From: Chrysemys picta bellii
Taxonomy: Eukaryota > Chordata > Testudines > Emydidae
Assembly: GCF_011386835.1 (NCBI RefSeq)
Contig: NC_088795.1
Location: forward strand, 16,039,441 to 16,103,440
DNA: 64,000 bases
Direction of reading: 5' to 3'
Shown: positions 36,932 to 48,408 of the stretch, piece by piece
Numbering within the stretch: the stretch's first letter is position 1
Layout: every line of letters begins with the position of its first letter
Made by a program: the position numbers and the translations under genes
Notes under the pieces: model-generated
Database searches by the model: none
The model's input: only the letters and a program-made list of their open reading frames with translations
Told to the model about the DNA's origin: nothing

Positions 36932-37276
36932 GAGGGGTTCTCAACCTTTTTCTTTCTGAGGCCCCCTCCAACATGTTATAAAAACTCCACAGCCCACCTG
37001 TGCCACAACTTTTTTCTCTATATAAAAGCCAGAGCTGGCATTAGGGGGTAACAAGCAAGGCTATTGCATAGGGCCCCCCACCAAGCTAAGTTGCTCAGGC
37101 TTCGACTTCAGCCCTGGGTGGCAGCGTTCAGGGTCCCGGGTTTCAGCCCCACCTGTCAGGGCTTCAGCTCTCTGCCCTGGTCCCCAGCAAGTCTAACACT
37201 GGCCCTGTTTGGCAGATCCCCTGAAACCTGTTTGCAGCCCCCCAGTGGGTCCCAGACCCCCGGTTGAGAACCACTG
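36932..37276. mobile_element. hAT MITE with perfect 8-bp target duplication
   Basis: Ends gaggggttctcaaccttttt and ccggttgagaaccactg. Flanks are aattagac at 36924-36931 and 37277-37284. Related throughout to the copy at 33596-33931. Confidence 0.92.
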
Positions 37277-37618
37277 AATTAGACCTCCTGTGAGCAAGGC
37301 TAGGTAAACACTGCACTCAAAACATTGGTAGCAGTTGGTGTAGTCAGCTCCACTATGGATTGCAACTCTTAATATAGCATCTGCACCACAATATCCCATA
37401 CCCAGTGTGAGTGCTAATGTAGGCCCCTCTGCGGCCTTTTCAATACTGTGCCGTAAAACCTTGATAGAGTTGGGTTTGATACCATGCTGAAAATACCCAG
37501 GCCTGAGCTATACTAGTGCTTGCATTGGTGCAACAGTGTTGGAAATAGGCACAAAAATGTGTAGTATAGACAAGGTCAAATGAAAGTGACTTTCCGGAGA
37601 AATTTAAACCAGTCTCAT

Positions 37619-37935
37619 TTAATCCTTTGGGACCTCATGTGGATAGCCTTTTTGAAGGAATTGTATATGAACTAAGCAATCTCCATTCTTTGCATTATAT
37701 TTTTTTGCAATTTGTTTGCACAGTCCAAGTTGTCCACTGATGTAGGATGCTGCAGTAGCTATCAGTCCGTACTGCAGTACTGTATCAATATTGCTACAGA
37801 CCGGTACCTCTGCAGCTGTACAGCGCACACATCCAGTAAGATGGTGTCCACATTTGTCTTCCAAAAATGAAGAAGCCTCTTCAAAGTCAAATGCTGTCAT
37901 ACAGCTGTGTTGCTTTCTGATTTGTGATTGGTAGT
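37619..37935 (-). CDS. Unidentified minus-strand reading frame (possible retrocopy or cryptic exon)
   Basis: About 105 codons stay open on the minus strand inside the last BMP2K intron, ending at a stop on the low-coordinate side (37619). Pieces read HSCMTAFDFEEASSFLEDK, CGHHLTGCVRCTAAEVPVCS and AASYISGQLGLCKQIAKKYN. The composition is even, with no low complexity and seven Cys, so it looks protein-like. I do not recognise the family. A 151-bp hAT MITE sits exactly at the upstream edge (target duplication ttggtagt). Beyond the MITE the frame continues only a few codons before a stop, and there is no convincing start Met. It may be a dead retrocopy, part of an undescribed element, or chance. 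Confidence 0.3.
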
Positions 37936-38086
37936 CAGGGCCAGCTCCGGGGTTTTTGCTGCCCCAAGCAGCAAAAAGAAAAAAGGGAGGGGGGGAAAGG
38001 CGCGATCGCAGACCTGGACCTGCCGCCCCTCTCGGTTGGCCGCCCCAAGCACCTGCTTGCTGGGCTGGTGCCTGGAGCCAGCCCTG
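37936..38086. mobile_element. hAT MITE (cagggccagctc family)
   Basis: Ends cagggccagctccgg and ctggagccagccctg. Flanked on both sides by ttggtagt (37928-37935 and 38087-38094). Same terminal family as the 1.6 kb element at 51012-52607. Confidence 0.92.
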
Positions 38087-38194
38087 TTGGTAGTAAGGCA
38101 TGTTTGTTACATGGTGTACAGAAACTGGACAAATTAGATGAAATGTGACTAGCTCACATTGGTAGATTTTTTTTTTTCTTCCATTAATTGAGCT

Positions 38195-38320
38195 TTTCAG
38201 GCTCGATTTTCAAAAGATCAGGACCCCACCGGCTCACACTTAGGCATCTTAAAGAAACAGAAAGATTTTCAAAGTGCTCATCACCCAGCAGTTCCCATCA
38301 TTTTCAGTAGGAGCTGCATT
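38195..38320. repeat. Old interspersed repeat fragment
   Basis: 'ctcgattttcaaaagatcag' and 'tcatcacccagcagttccca' recur in similar form near 29745-29900. Unclassified. Confidence 0.35.
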
Positions 38321-38658
38321 GTTCACACCTGGCCCTACTTGTTTATATTGTAGCCTTGTCTTTTGAAGATTGATACCAAGAGCTGTCAAAGGAGAGAAAG
38401 TGTTGTTCCCACAGGCCAGGTGTATTAGAAGTAACCTATGGGCACAAAGGTCTGACAGTTTACCTGTTTCATTAGCATCAGATCAAAAGTTGAAACTCTA
38501 TATGGACCTTCAGTCTCTTTTCTGTGAATAACTGCAAAAGAGGCACATCTGAATGCACCTGCACCCTTCTACATGTCTATATGGTGTATGTGAAATAAGA
38601 ACTGTTTGTTGTAAAAGTGAATTTAAGGTTATGTTTTATATTTTCTTTGGCCCTGCAG

Positions 38659-40106
38659 GTTCTCCAGGAAAGGCACTTGACAACTCAGCCAGCAGCCAAG
38701 AAAATAATTTAGGGAGCCCAAACAAGGCTGAAAAGTCAAGTCAAGCCTCTCGAGAGCACCATCCAGGAAGAAAAACTGCAGGGGGACAAGTGCAGAAAGG
38801 AAGTGATGAGTCAGAGAGTGACTTTGAATCTGATCCTCCTTCTCCCAAGAGCAGTGAGGAAGATGAAGAGCAGGAGGATGAAGATGTCTTACAGGGGGAG
38901 CATGGAGACTTTAATGATGACGATACAGAACCTGAGAACTTTGGCCATCGGCCTCTCCTTATGGACTCTGAAGATGAGGCGGAGGAAGAGGAGGAAGAAA
39001 AGCAGAGTTCTGATTCTGATTCCGATCGCACGAAGGGAAAGCCCATGGAAGGGATCCCTTGTGGTAGATACAGAGAGGTGGGTGGCAGTCGTGAAGACAG
39101 AGAACCCAATGTAGCACTCTCTTCCTTGTCTGAGTTACCCAGTACTGTGGCCAAGGTGAGCCCTGGCCAAGAATTTGATGTGTTTGGAGCTGTCCCCTTC
39201 TTCGCTTTTCAGACTCAGCAACCTCAGCCAAGAGAAAAGAGTGACACGGATTTCTCTCCTCAGCCTGCTTTTCTTGGCCTGAGGCAAGAGCAGGATGACT
39301 TTGATGTCTTCACCAAAGCCCCATTCAACAAGAAGGTGGCCCAGCCAGATGGCCCGGATGTAGGAGCTGAGACCCAAACCTCCCCTACTTCTCCCCGAAG
39401 TGTGGATATTTTTGGCTGCACCCCTTTCCAGCCTCTTCCCACCCCAAAGAGCAGTGAAAGCAGAGAGGACCTCTTTGGGCTTGTCCCCTTTGAGGAGATT
39501 ACAGGGAGCCAGCAGCAACAGAAGGTGAAGCAGCAGCGGAACCTGCAGAAACTCTCCTCCCGGCAAAGACGCATGAAACAGGAGGTGCCCAAAAGCAATG
39601 GGAAGCGCCACCATGGCACCCCGACCAGCACCAAGAAGGCTTTGAAACCCAGCTACCGCACCCCAGAGAGAGCCCGCAGGCACAAAAAAACGGGCCGCAG
39701 GGACTCCCAAAGCAGCAACGAATTCCTAACTATCTCAGACTCCAAGGAAAACATAAGCGTTGCATTGACTGACAGCAAAGATCGAGGCAACCCTTTGCAA
39801 GCGGATGAGAATCTGCTGGACCCCTTTGGAGCCAAACCTTTCCACCCACCAGACTTGATGCGGAACCCACAACATCAAGGACTGGGTGACAACCGGGGGG
39901 ACCATAATATAGTAGTGCCTGGTAGACCTAGACAGAGCTCCCTGCATGGGGCTGTTCACAGTGGTGATGGGCTAAAAACAGATGATTTTGGTGCGGTGCC
40001 CTTCACAGAACTGGTTGTGCAGAGTGTAACACCACAGCAGGCCCCGCAGCAACAGGCATTAGAGTTAGATCCATTTGGGGCAGCTCCATTTCCTTCCAAA
40101 CAGTAA
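38659..40106 (+). CDS. BMP2K: BMP2K last coding exon: acidic region, DxFGxxPF array and basic block
   Basis: After ccctgcag, GT completes Gly and the frame reads SPGKALDNSAS onward for 481 residues to the TAA at 40104-40106. In order: a Ser/Glu/Asp-rich region (38803-39030, including GDFNDDDTEPENFGHRPLLM); DVFGAVPFF (39177), DVFTKAPF (39303), DIFGCTPF (39405) and DLFGLVPF (39468); a basic, RNA- or membrane-binding-like block (39522-39690, RQRRMKQ, GKRHHGTPTSTKKALKPSYR, RARRHKKTGRR); the conserved SSNEFLTISDSKENISVALT; DPFGAKPF (39819), DDFGAVPF (39984) and the end DPFGAAPFPSKQ (40068). DPF and related FG/PF motifs bind the AP-2 alpha appendage in this kinase family. This is the tail present only in the long isoform. 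Confidence 0.97.
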
Positions 40107-43100
40107 ATGCTTCCACCAGACTATTTCTCGTTCTCTGCACTATTTAACTTTGTTTTTAAATAGTGGAATAATCCATCTGGTTGAATTGACAGGAAACTGA
40201 TTTTTCGTACAGTTTATTCAGCCTCGGTACTGCATGCCCAGCGCGCCTCAAAATTTTTAAATCGTGTTTTTGTATTGTACAAAACACCCAGAAAAAGGAG
40301 GACAGCACGTTTCCAGAGCAGAAGAGGAATCAGATGTGAGCTATTGTTTCAGCCACTGACTTTGGAGCCATGAAATATACTGTTCTGCACTTTTGCATGG
40401 CCTTTCCGCTCATAGGCAAGGGGGAAAACCATGGAAGAAGGTCTGCCATGATGCATCCAGTTAGTCTGATGGAATGGAATCCTTCTATGATACAAACCTT
40501 TGACTCTCTCTGAGACCTGAGATAATATGTATGTGCTGGTATCCATGATCTGCTGGAAATTCTTCAGTCTCCACCGTCTAAATGAAAGCTCTTTTCTAAT
40601 CCTAACAAAGAAACCTACTCAAAGGATTGTGTGTGTCAAGATTTCAGAGCATGGTGGTGGCTTGAGAACTGATGCACAAATAGAGGTGGAAGGCAATTTT
40701 TGTGTGCCTGAACATTAATTTTTTTACAGTAAGTGCCATTAATGTAAAATAGCAAAATGAAAATCTAGAGTGAAAACTAAAGATATAGGGAATATATTGG
40801 TTTGCTAGATAAAATCCTGGGTAACAAAGTAGCAGGGATACAGCCAGCATTTGCAGCACTTTGAAGACTACACCATACACTTGACAAGAGGGGCTGATTT
40901 ACCTGGATGCCATGTCTAGCACAGCGGGAGTATATCAGATCATCAGTAAAATTGGCAGCAAGTGCAAACACAGAAAGATTACAAATCAGTTTTATTCAGT
41001 TATCAATTAGGGTTTGCATCTGAAAATACCACTTTTTTTCCTCTTGGATTTTTATTCCAAACAAAATCTGTGTATACCTTAGAAACTGTTTTTAAACAGC
41101 TATGAAATTGTCACATAATGTTCTTTTAAGGTCTGACAAATCTATTATTGTACTTAGTCTGTTTTATAAGAGTTTCTGCTAAATGCACTGAGCTATGAAG
41201 AAGCTATACCGTGAAACCACAGAGTTTCAGAAGAGAAGCAGTAAGCAGCAGATAGCTTGTAGATGCTGATTACTATTCTGTCAGTAAACGGCATTTCACA
41301 CCACAAGGCCTTACAGACAGGACCCACTTCCTGCTACAAAGTACCTCTAAGCCAACAGGTGCACGTGAGTGCTAAAAACGTATAGTACACAGTATGTCGT
41401 GATGGGCTGGTGATGCTAATCCACTTGGTGAATACATGATTTAGTTGTTATAGAAGTATATGCTACCTGTATATGGGCCTGATTCTCCACCATCTTGTAC
41501 CTTGTGTCTGGTCACTACACGTGTTGCAAAGTGAACAGAACCCAGAGTGGTGGTGTTTGACACCCATTTCACATTCATTTTTCACAGGTGTAAATGACTA
41601 GACACAAGATGGAAGGAATCTGGTCGTCTTTGTTTATTTCAACATGGTATATCTTGCTCTGAATATTGACATTTTGCACAAAAAGCCAAATTTTAAATTA
41701 TTTGAGACAAATCAATGGATGGATGAATGAATTGTATATACAGACGCACTGAGTGTTCTCTTCCTACCCACCTGCCCCACCACCCCAACACACACACACA
41801 CAATGTGGATTAGCTAAACATCTAGATTAACACTTTTCTTCTGAAAGTCTTAAGAAAAATACAGTTAGGTGTAGACTCCTCCATAGATTTTCCAGAGGAG
41901 TCTGGCTCTTTTCAAGCACAAAAAGAAAAAGGAGACTTCTTAAATTGCTGCTCTCCTTTGATGGCTTTATTCAATTTTCTTTGACTGCTTTTTTGGATTG
42001 ACTAGAAACCATCTGTAGCTAAAGTATTCATGTCTCTGGTCCTAGACATGAGAAATAAGATACATACATGGGTCTTTATCTCTTTCTCTTCCTCTCTTTT
42101 TCCTTTATTCTGACAAAACAGATGAAATTCAAATACAAAGTCTTGCTGAGTTAGGGATGTCCTTCTCGTGCTAAAATGTTTAGCTTTGAGAAGGACAGTT
42201 AAAAATGGGTAACCTCTATCTGCATCTGAATATTCCAGTTCTTTTAGGCTCTGTCCCTATTATTCTTTCCTTATTCTTGTGCCAAGAATCAGATGTCGAG
42301 CTTGCATTTTTTTCTGGCTCTCAGGTTATCACTGATTTACAAAAAACCCACCAAACTGCTTTTACGTAGCTCTTTATTGAAATTTTACACACCTACCTAA
42401 TTTAGTTGTTGGAAGATGTTAATTGCAAAAGTGAACAGATGATCAGATTACTCATGGGGGGGAAATCCTGTAATGTGGACTGGGAGATTATAGTAAATCA
42501 TGTCTAGAACACTATGGTCATTGCTTTCATTTGTGTAGAATAATCTTAACTACCTGCCAAACATTTGTCTGAAATTGGAAAATTCATTTTTTAGTCTTAG
42601 ATATATCTCACACACAGGAATTATACCTCTGAATTTAACAGTCTGCACAAAGGGATTCTTGACTCTGGCTCTTTTAAGTAAAAGGGAGTTTGCCTTGGAC
42701 TTCAATGGGGGGAACATTGGGCCCCCAAATAGGTTATGTACTAAGATAACTCCTGTCTTAGAATATCAGTTAAAATGAGCGTAGAAGGCAGATTACTGTC
42801 ATCCCAATTAGATTTCTTTTCTAAGACTTTTATCCTTAAACATGTTTAAGTTGGAGAATACTTTAAATGTTTTCTTCTTTCTTTTTCTTCTCGCAGCAGA
42901 AGGAAGGTATAGGTTAGATGAAATGAGACTCAGTAATGAATAACCAAGGGAGACAAAAATACTGTAAAACCAAGTAATTCCAAAATTGGCACATTTCTCT
43001 GACCTTTCATTATTATGGTCTTTCCTTCCTAATGGCCTTAATATACCTTGATTTATGTACTCTATTTATATAGCAGATCTTTTTCAGAAATGACTTATTT

Positions 43101-44750
43101 TTAATATGTTTCTGTAGTTACAATGATTTTTTGGTGGCGGGGTGAAGAGAGACCATGTTAGCCTGCCTTACAAACCTGGCTTTGCCTGGTTGGCTGTGCA
43201 GTAGACTTGGCCTGTGAAGATATTGACCTTGAGTTTAATTTCCATTAAGATCTAGTAATGGAAACAAATTAACTGGTGTCACTGGGGGAAATAATATACT
43301 TTTGCCTGTACTCTGTGTGTATGTGTGTATGCATTTATGTATTTTAAAAAAGATTATTATTATATCACGACCATACCTGAAATACTGGAAAAAACATACT
43401 ATGATAAATTTGTACCACCATGCCGTATAAGACAATGATAGCCAGGTAGGGAATTATCACTTATTTTTTTTTTTTTTGGTTACCCAGCAGGAAGTATGTT
43501 AGGGTTTGATCCTTCCCTCTAGAATATAAAAGGCAGCACGGGAGATCTTCACAAATCAACTACTTTCAAACTGCAGTCGGTCCAAGCACTTAGAAACGTA
43601 GTGCCATGATAGCAGTCCACACAGTCCATCAGTGCACAGCACGCTAGCATGATGTAGATTCACACCCCAGTTTGCAGTGCACTAGCTCTTTGTCTTAACA
43701 AGCGTTGAGTGGGTTTTCTAAGATTGCACATCTTGTCAGAAGGTACTAATAAGCCCTTCATGGCTAAGGGCAAGAGTCATTGAAAATAAGTCTAGCTTCT
43801 CTGCAAACCCCAAAGCATCAGATTTGGGAGATCTGCATTGCTTTTTACTGGTTTGCACAATACCAGAGCTGGACCTAGTTTAGTGTGTCCCATACTTATG
43901 GAAATATCTTTTCATTGTTAACAGGTTCCAGTTAGTAAGATGAGATACCCACTGTGAAAATAAATGGATATATTTACTACTGTGAGAATAACAAATAGAG
44001 TTTATCTGGAGATTTTTATACTATACGGTGTATTTTTATATATATATAAATATACACATGCACTCACACATTACATATCTCTTGGAGTTAATGTGACTTT
44101 TTTTTTTAAATATCATTGCAGCCACAATCATTTTCATGTGACTGGAAAAGAGAATATGAACAAAAGCCACTAAAAATGCCAGGGAGACATGAGAAAAATG
44201 CCAGGGGGCTGATACCAGGTTATTTTTCTACAGTACTACTTTGACAAGGAAAATCAAATAATTGTGTGTATACTAAGTTTGTTTGTGTGACCAGGGCATC
44301 CTCTAATAGTAAACAGCATACACGCTATTTTTAAATTGCTGGCCTACAGCTTTAAGTGCACTTTTCTGAATTACACTTCCATTTCTTGTTAGACTTGAAG
44401 TTTCTAAAGCTTTTTTTGTGTACCACTAAACAGAGAACTTTAATTTTTCTGTGAACTTGATGTACATCATAAAATACTTGCGATTGTTATTAAAAAAAAT
44501 AATCAAATGTGATAGTGATTTTGCAGACCTTCTTAAACAACTAATTGTGCAGTATCATATTCCTGATGAGCTGCAGTTAACGCTCATCACTAATTGAGTT
44601 TTATAGCATTTGACCTTTTCACTGCTACAGACTTGATTTTGGTCCCTAGTTCGTTCTGTTTGAAATATTTTTTTCTATTGTTTATCATATCAGCTGCCTA
44701 ATAATCTGCTTTCTCTTAAAGCAATAAATCCCAGTGGATTAAACATTCTT
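40107..44750 (+). other. BMP2K: Candidate BMP2K 3' UTR
   Basis: About 4.6 kb after the stop with very few recognisable repeats, unlike the flanks. AATAAA occurs at 43959-43964 and 44723-44728; the second lies near the right edge of the repeat-poor stretch and is my preferred end. An old palindromic fragment lies at about 41470-41620, a CA tract at about 41790, a T run near 43462 and a TA/CA microsatellite at about 44038-44062. The end cannot be fixed without transcript data. Confidence 0.4.
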
Positions 44751-45384
44751 TTATAATTCCATGAATGCAACATATTTACTTGACTCCTTCCTGCAGAAGA
44801 TTTTCGGATGTGAACATTCAGATTCTTAATAGGGTAGGGAAACCAAATGTTGTCAATTTACATTACTGGCTAGAATTCTAAATACTGTCTATATGCTTAC
44901 TATACAGATTCTGCCCTGCAATTGATTTTCTAACCATTTTTTAGGATAAAACTACTCTGGGCCAATCTACTAAAGCCCCAGAGCAGACGGGGGGAAATGT
45001 AGGGCTTTATCGAAGACGAATGACCATAAAAGTAAAGTGAAAAGGGAAGAAACCAATATTAGTAATTGGTGATGAATACCCCGTATTAGTGGTGATTTGG
45101 CTGGGTGTTCTGTCCTTCAGTCACCATCACTTGATTCAGAGTCTCCAAAAACGATGTACATCTATAAAAGAAGCTTTGTTAAAAGGCGGCTAATGAGGTT
45201 TTTTTCATCTGTAGGTCCCTTTTCGAATCCAGCTCAGTTTGCTTTTGAGTGAAAGTTATCAACAGCTGGTTGGCTGGTTATGGTCTTAGGTTAAACAGTT
45301 GGCACCTTCTTTAGCAGTCTCAGCACAGAACCCAGTGACTGAATAGGCACAGAAAACCTCTCCTTCTTCTTAGGTGGTTGTTAC

Positions 45385-46080
45385 AGCTTGGCTGTCCCTT
45401 TAAGGGGGGTCAAACTCAGCCACACTTGTGCCTCCCTTACCCCCCATGATGTTGGTCAGCTGGGGTTTAGATGGGTTCATTAGCAGGCTCAGCTGGGTGG
45501 ATTGCACATAAGGAGGGTTTGCTCCTTGAGTGGCGTGAGGCCAAGTTCCCAGGAGAAGCAGCAGACAGCAAAGGGAGCTAAGAGAGGCCGGTTGGCTGGC
45601 TGGCTCCTCTGGGAGGGCTGGAACTGAGCTAAGGCAGACTCAAAGCAGGAGGGCTGTGCCTGGTGGGAAGCAGGGGGTACCATTGTGTGTTGGCTAAGTG
45701 TGGACTCTGAGGGGAGGAAACCTGAGAGTAACTTTCTGGAAGAAGGGTGAAGGTCTGAGCATTGAGCCCAGGAGGGGCAGGAAACTCTTTTGGTTTATGT
45801 CAGGTGTGAAGATTGTTTTGCTGGACTCTGTTTATAGCTCCAGAAAGGGACAGAATGGAGTCTGATTTGGCCGGAAGGAAATGGGGTGGGGTTGTTGCAA
45901 CACCAGGTCTTGCTGGAGGGGGATGCTGAGAACTGTTACAGTGGTGTTAAAAGATGTCAGCATTTGGGTAAGACTTCTGTGGGGACCGTGTGTGGTGGAG
46001 CTTATTCTGATGCCTGTGCTACAGCTAATTACAGTATTTAACATGCACACAAACACACAACCTGGATATGCCACGTACAG
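45385..46080. repeat. Probable unclassified dispersed repeat, G-rich
   Basis: The stretch is purine- and G-rich with the composition of an LTR or leader: 'ttggctggctggctcctctg', 'ggctgtgcctggtgggaagc' and 'ggactctgtttatagctcc'. I see no terminal repeats or coding frame. Called from composition and a general resemblance only. Confidence 0.25.
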
Positions 46081-46949
46081 GGAGATAGTATAATTACTGT
46101 TAAAGTTTCTTAGGATTCATGAAAGAATCAAGTAGAGGAATAGATGTGAGCCGTTTTTCTGCTGTAGCCCAAAACCCCACCCATTTTCATACACAATATC
46201 TTGATGTAGGCTACACTTACCGCAAGATGACATGGTAACAACACTATTATGGGAGTGTCACTTTTATGGTCTCTGTTAAGCCTACGGTAGTTTGATTTCC
46301 TGTAACAATGCATCCAAGAAGGGGGGGGAACGATGCTCCTGTTGTTCTAACATGAACCATGCTTAGCGGAGAAGGAGGGAATGTCTCATTGAGGAAGGTA
46401 AGAGAGACCTCACAGCTGAACTTCCTTTACTTGGGCTGAACTGTGTCTGGGATTAAGCACAATGTATGTACCTGTGCCCTTTGCACTGACTAGGACCTTA
46501 TATTGGAAGTGATCCCTGTCCAACACAAACCTGTAACCCAAAAGCTCCTGCAATTACTTCATATTGAAATATGACCAAGATCCATCTGACTGACCCAAAC
46601 CACTCCTGCAAAGGGAGGGAATTAATATTGGTAGCCAAAGAAACCATGCAGTGTTTTGTAGAATCTGATCAAGTTTCTTCAGATCAAGAAGGGGCTGAAG
46701 GTTTTCCTCCTTTGGGGAATGAAAAAACTGCTAAGGATTAGCCCCCTGACCTTGGACCACATTTAGATAAGGTGCAACTTCCTGTAACCGTGAAATGGGG
46801 ATTCTTTAAAATTGCACAAGCTAGACTTTTCGAGTTTCTAACAACCATTTGGTAGTAATAAGGATTGTCTTGGCCTCTGAGCCTGACCACTCGACTCAGG
46901 AATAAGTCCCAGGGGACCCCTGCAGAACAGAGAAGGGAAGCACGCAGGG

Positions 46950-48203
46950 CCACAAATCCTCTCCTCTCCCAAATCTTAACCTGAGCACCCCGAGGAAAGA
47001 AGCAGGGCTTCTAATCACACATGCCCAACTCCCAAATAAATCTGTTTTACTCCTGTCTCTAACACTCACATGCCCAACTCCCAATGGGGTCCAAACCCCA
47101 AATAAATCTGTTTTACCCTGTATAAAATTTATACAGGGTAAACTCATAAATTGTTCGCCCACTATAACACTGATAGAGAGATATGCACAGCTGTCTTTCC
47201 ATTCCCCACCCCTCCAGTATTAATGCATACTCTGGGTTAATTAATAAGTAAAAAGTGATTTTATTAAATACAAAAGGTAGGATTTAAGTGGTTCCAAGTA
47301 GTAACAGACGGAACAAAGTAAATTACCAAACAAAATAAAACACATAAGTCTATGCCTAATACAGTAAGAAAGCCGAATACAGATAAAATCTCACCATCAG
47401 AGATGTTTCAATAAGCTTCTATCACAGACTAGCCTCCTTCTAGTCTGGGTCCAGCAATCACTCTCACCCCCTGTAGTTACTGTCCTTTGTTCCAGTTTCT
47501 TTCAGGTATCCTTTGGGGTGGAGAGGCTATCTCTTGAGCCAGCTGAAGACAAAATGGAGGGGTCTCCCAGGGGTTTAAATAGACTTTCTCTTGTGAGTGG
47601 ACACCCCTCCCTCCCCATGTGTAGAATTGCAGCTACAAGATGGAGTTTTGGAGTCACATGGGCAAGTCATATGTCCATGCATGACTCAGAACTTACAGGT
47701 AGCAGCCATGGTTCACATGCTACCTTGCACATCCTCAAGTAGACTTCTTATGTGGTTTGGACCCTTCCAAGATCCATTGTCCGTTAAAAGCAACAGAGTC
47801 CCGTGGCACCTTTAAGGCTAACAGATGTATTGGAGCATAAGCTTTCGTGGGTGAATGCCCACTTCATCGGATGCAAGTGGGCATTCACCCACGAAAGCTT
47901 ATGCTCCAATACATCTGCTGGTCTTAAAGGTGCCACGGGACTCTCTGTTGCTTTTTACAGATCCAGACTAACACGGTTACCCCTCTGATAATTGTCCATT
48001 AAGTGTTTCTTGATTGGGCACTTAACTTGCACATTCCTTTCTCAAGAAGCTGACTAAATGCTTTACTAAGGTTACTTAGAAATCAAGCAAGTATACAGCC
48101 AATATTCATAACTTTGACCACAAAAATGATACATGCATACAAATAGGAGGAATGTATTCAGTAGATCATAACCTTTACAGAGATGTTACATGGCATATTA
48201 GGA
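46950..48203. repeat. Long unclassified dispersed repeat, broken by a Penelope-like insertion
   Basis: It contains a local duplication ('catgcccaactcccaaataa' and 'catgcccaactcccaatggg', each followed by an 'aaataaatctgttttac' segment), a 31-nt palindrome at 47112-47142 and a distal part (48055-48197) repeated in direct orientation at 53834-53970. The distal part is cut by the Penelope-like element and by a CR1 tail. An LTR origin is possible but unproven. Confidence 0.4.
47787..47990. mobile_element. Penelope-like terminal inverted dimer with hammerhead-like core
   Basis: Two arms in opposite orientation meet at about 47875 and share gcataagctttcgtgggtga and its complement. Target duplications attgtccgtta (47776-47786) and attgtccatta (47991-48001) differ at one base. 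On the minus strand the left arm has CCGATGA (47864-47870), a strong stem over 47847-47862, GAAA (47843-47846) and a mini-hairpin gcttatgc. This order matches the hammerhead ribozyme core except that the U of CUGAUGA is C. Classification as Penelope-like rests on the inverted structure and reported hammerheads in that class. Confidence 0.6.
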
Positions 48204-48408
48204 AACACTATTTCACTAGGAGGGTGGTGAAGCACTGGAATGCGTTACCTAGGGAGGTGGTGGAGTCTCCTTCCTTGGAGGTTTTTAAGGCCTGGCTTGA
48301 GACAGCCCTGGCTGGGATGATTTAGTTGGGTATTGGTCCTGCTTTGAGCAGGGGGTTGGACTAGATGACCTCTTGAGGTCCCTTCCAACCCTGATATTTT
48401 ATGATTCC
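48204..48408 (+). mobile_element. CR1 LINE 3' end
   Basis: Diagnostic text: 'gaatgcgttacctagggagg', 'tggagtctccttccttggag', 'ttggactagatgacctcttg', 'aggtcccttccaaccctgat' and a terminal 'atgattc'. It is the 5'-truncated 3' UTR of a chicken-repeat-1 type element in sense orientation. No coding sequence is kept. Confidence 0.9.

Larger units (their letters stand above)
22958..38658 (+). other. BMP2K: BMP2K last intron (GC-AG, 15.7 kb)
   Basis: Donor gcaagt, acceptor ccctgcag; G + GT restores Gly in frame. Contents are listed separately: CT microsatellite, candidate intronic poly(A) signal, isolated DIRS terminus, truncated Penelope-like piece, L2 relic with inserted hAT, MIR relic, two further hAT MITEs and an unexplained minus-strand frame. 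25310-28110 and 28220-33060 show no gene; old diverged fragments occur at about 28000-28070, 29745-29900 and 30380-30440. Confidence 0.85.
361..40106 (+). other. BMP2K: BMP2K gene, 3' portion (seven coding exons)
   Basis: Span of the visible coding part of BMP2K (BMP-2-inducible kinase, BIKE), a Ser/Thr kinase of the AAK1/GAK/Numb-associated family that works with clathrin and AP-2 coats. Seven exons were placed by hand from splice sites, phase and similarity to the vertebrate protein. Coding lengths are 161, 176, 96, 191, 158, 114 and 1448 nt, and every junction keeps frame. They give about 780 residues, which fits a full protein of roughly 1160 residues whose first third, including the kinase domain, lies left of the window. 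The paralogue AAK1 shares the architecture, but the acidic stretch, the basic block and the DPFGAAPFPSKQ terminus are those of BMP2K. Introns 4 and 6 of this set begin with GC. Confidence 0.95.

Noticed and set aside
38741..39231. Other Ser-rich frames on both strands
   Set aside because: Shadows of the acidic Ser/Glu tract of BMP2K.
39135..39710. Minus-strand open frame of about 190 codons
   Set aside because: Lies antisense to the BMP2K last exon; its openness follows from the codon use of the real gene. No recognisable domain.
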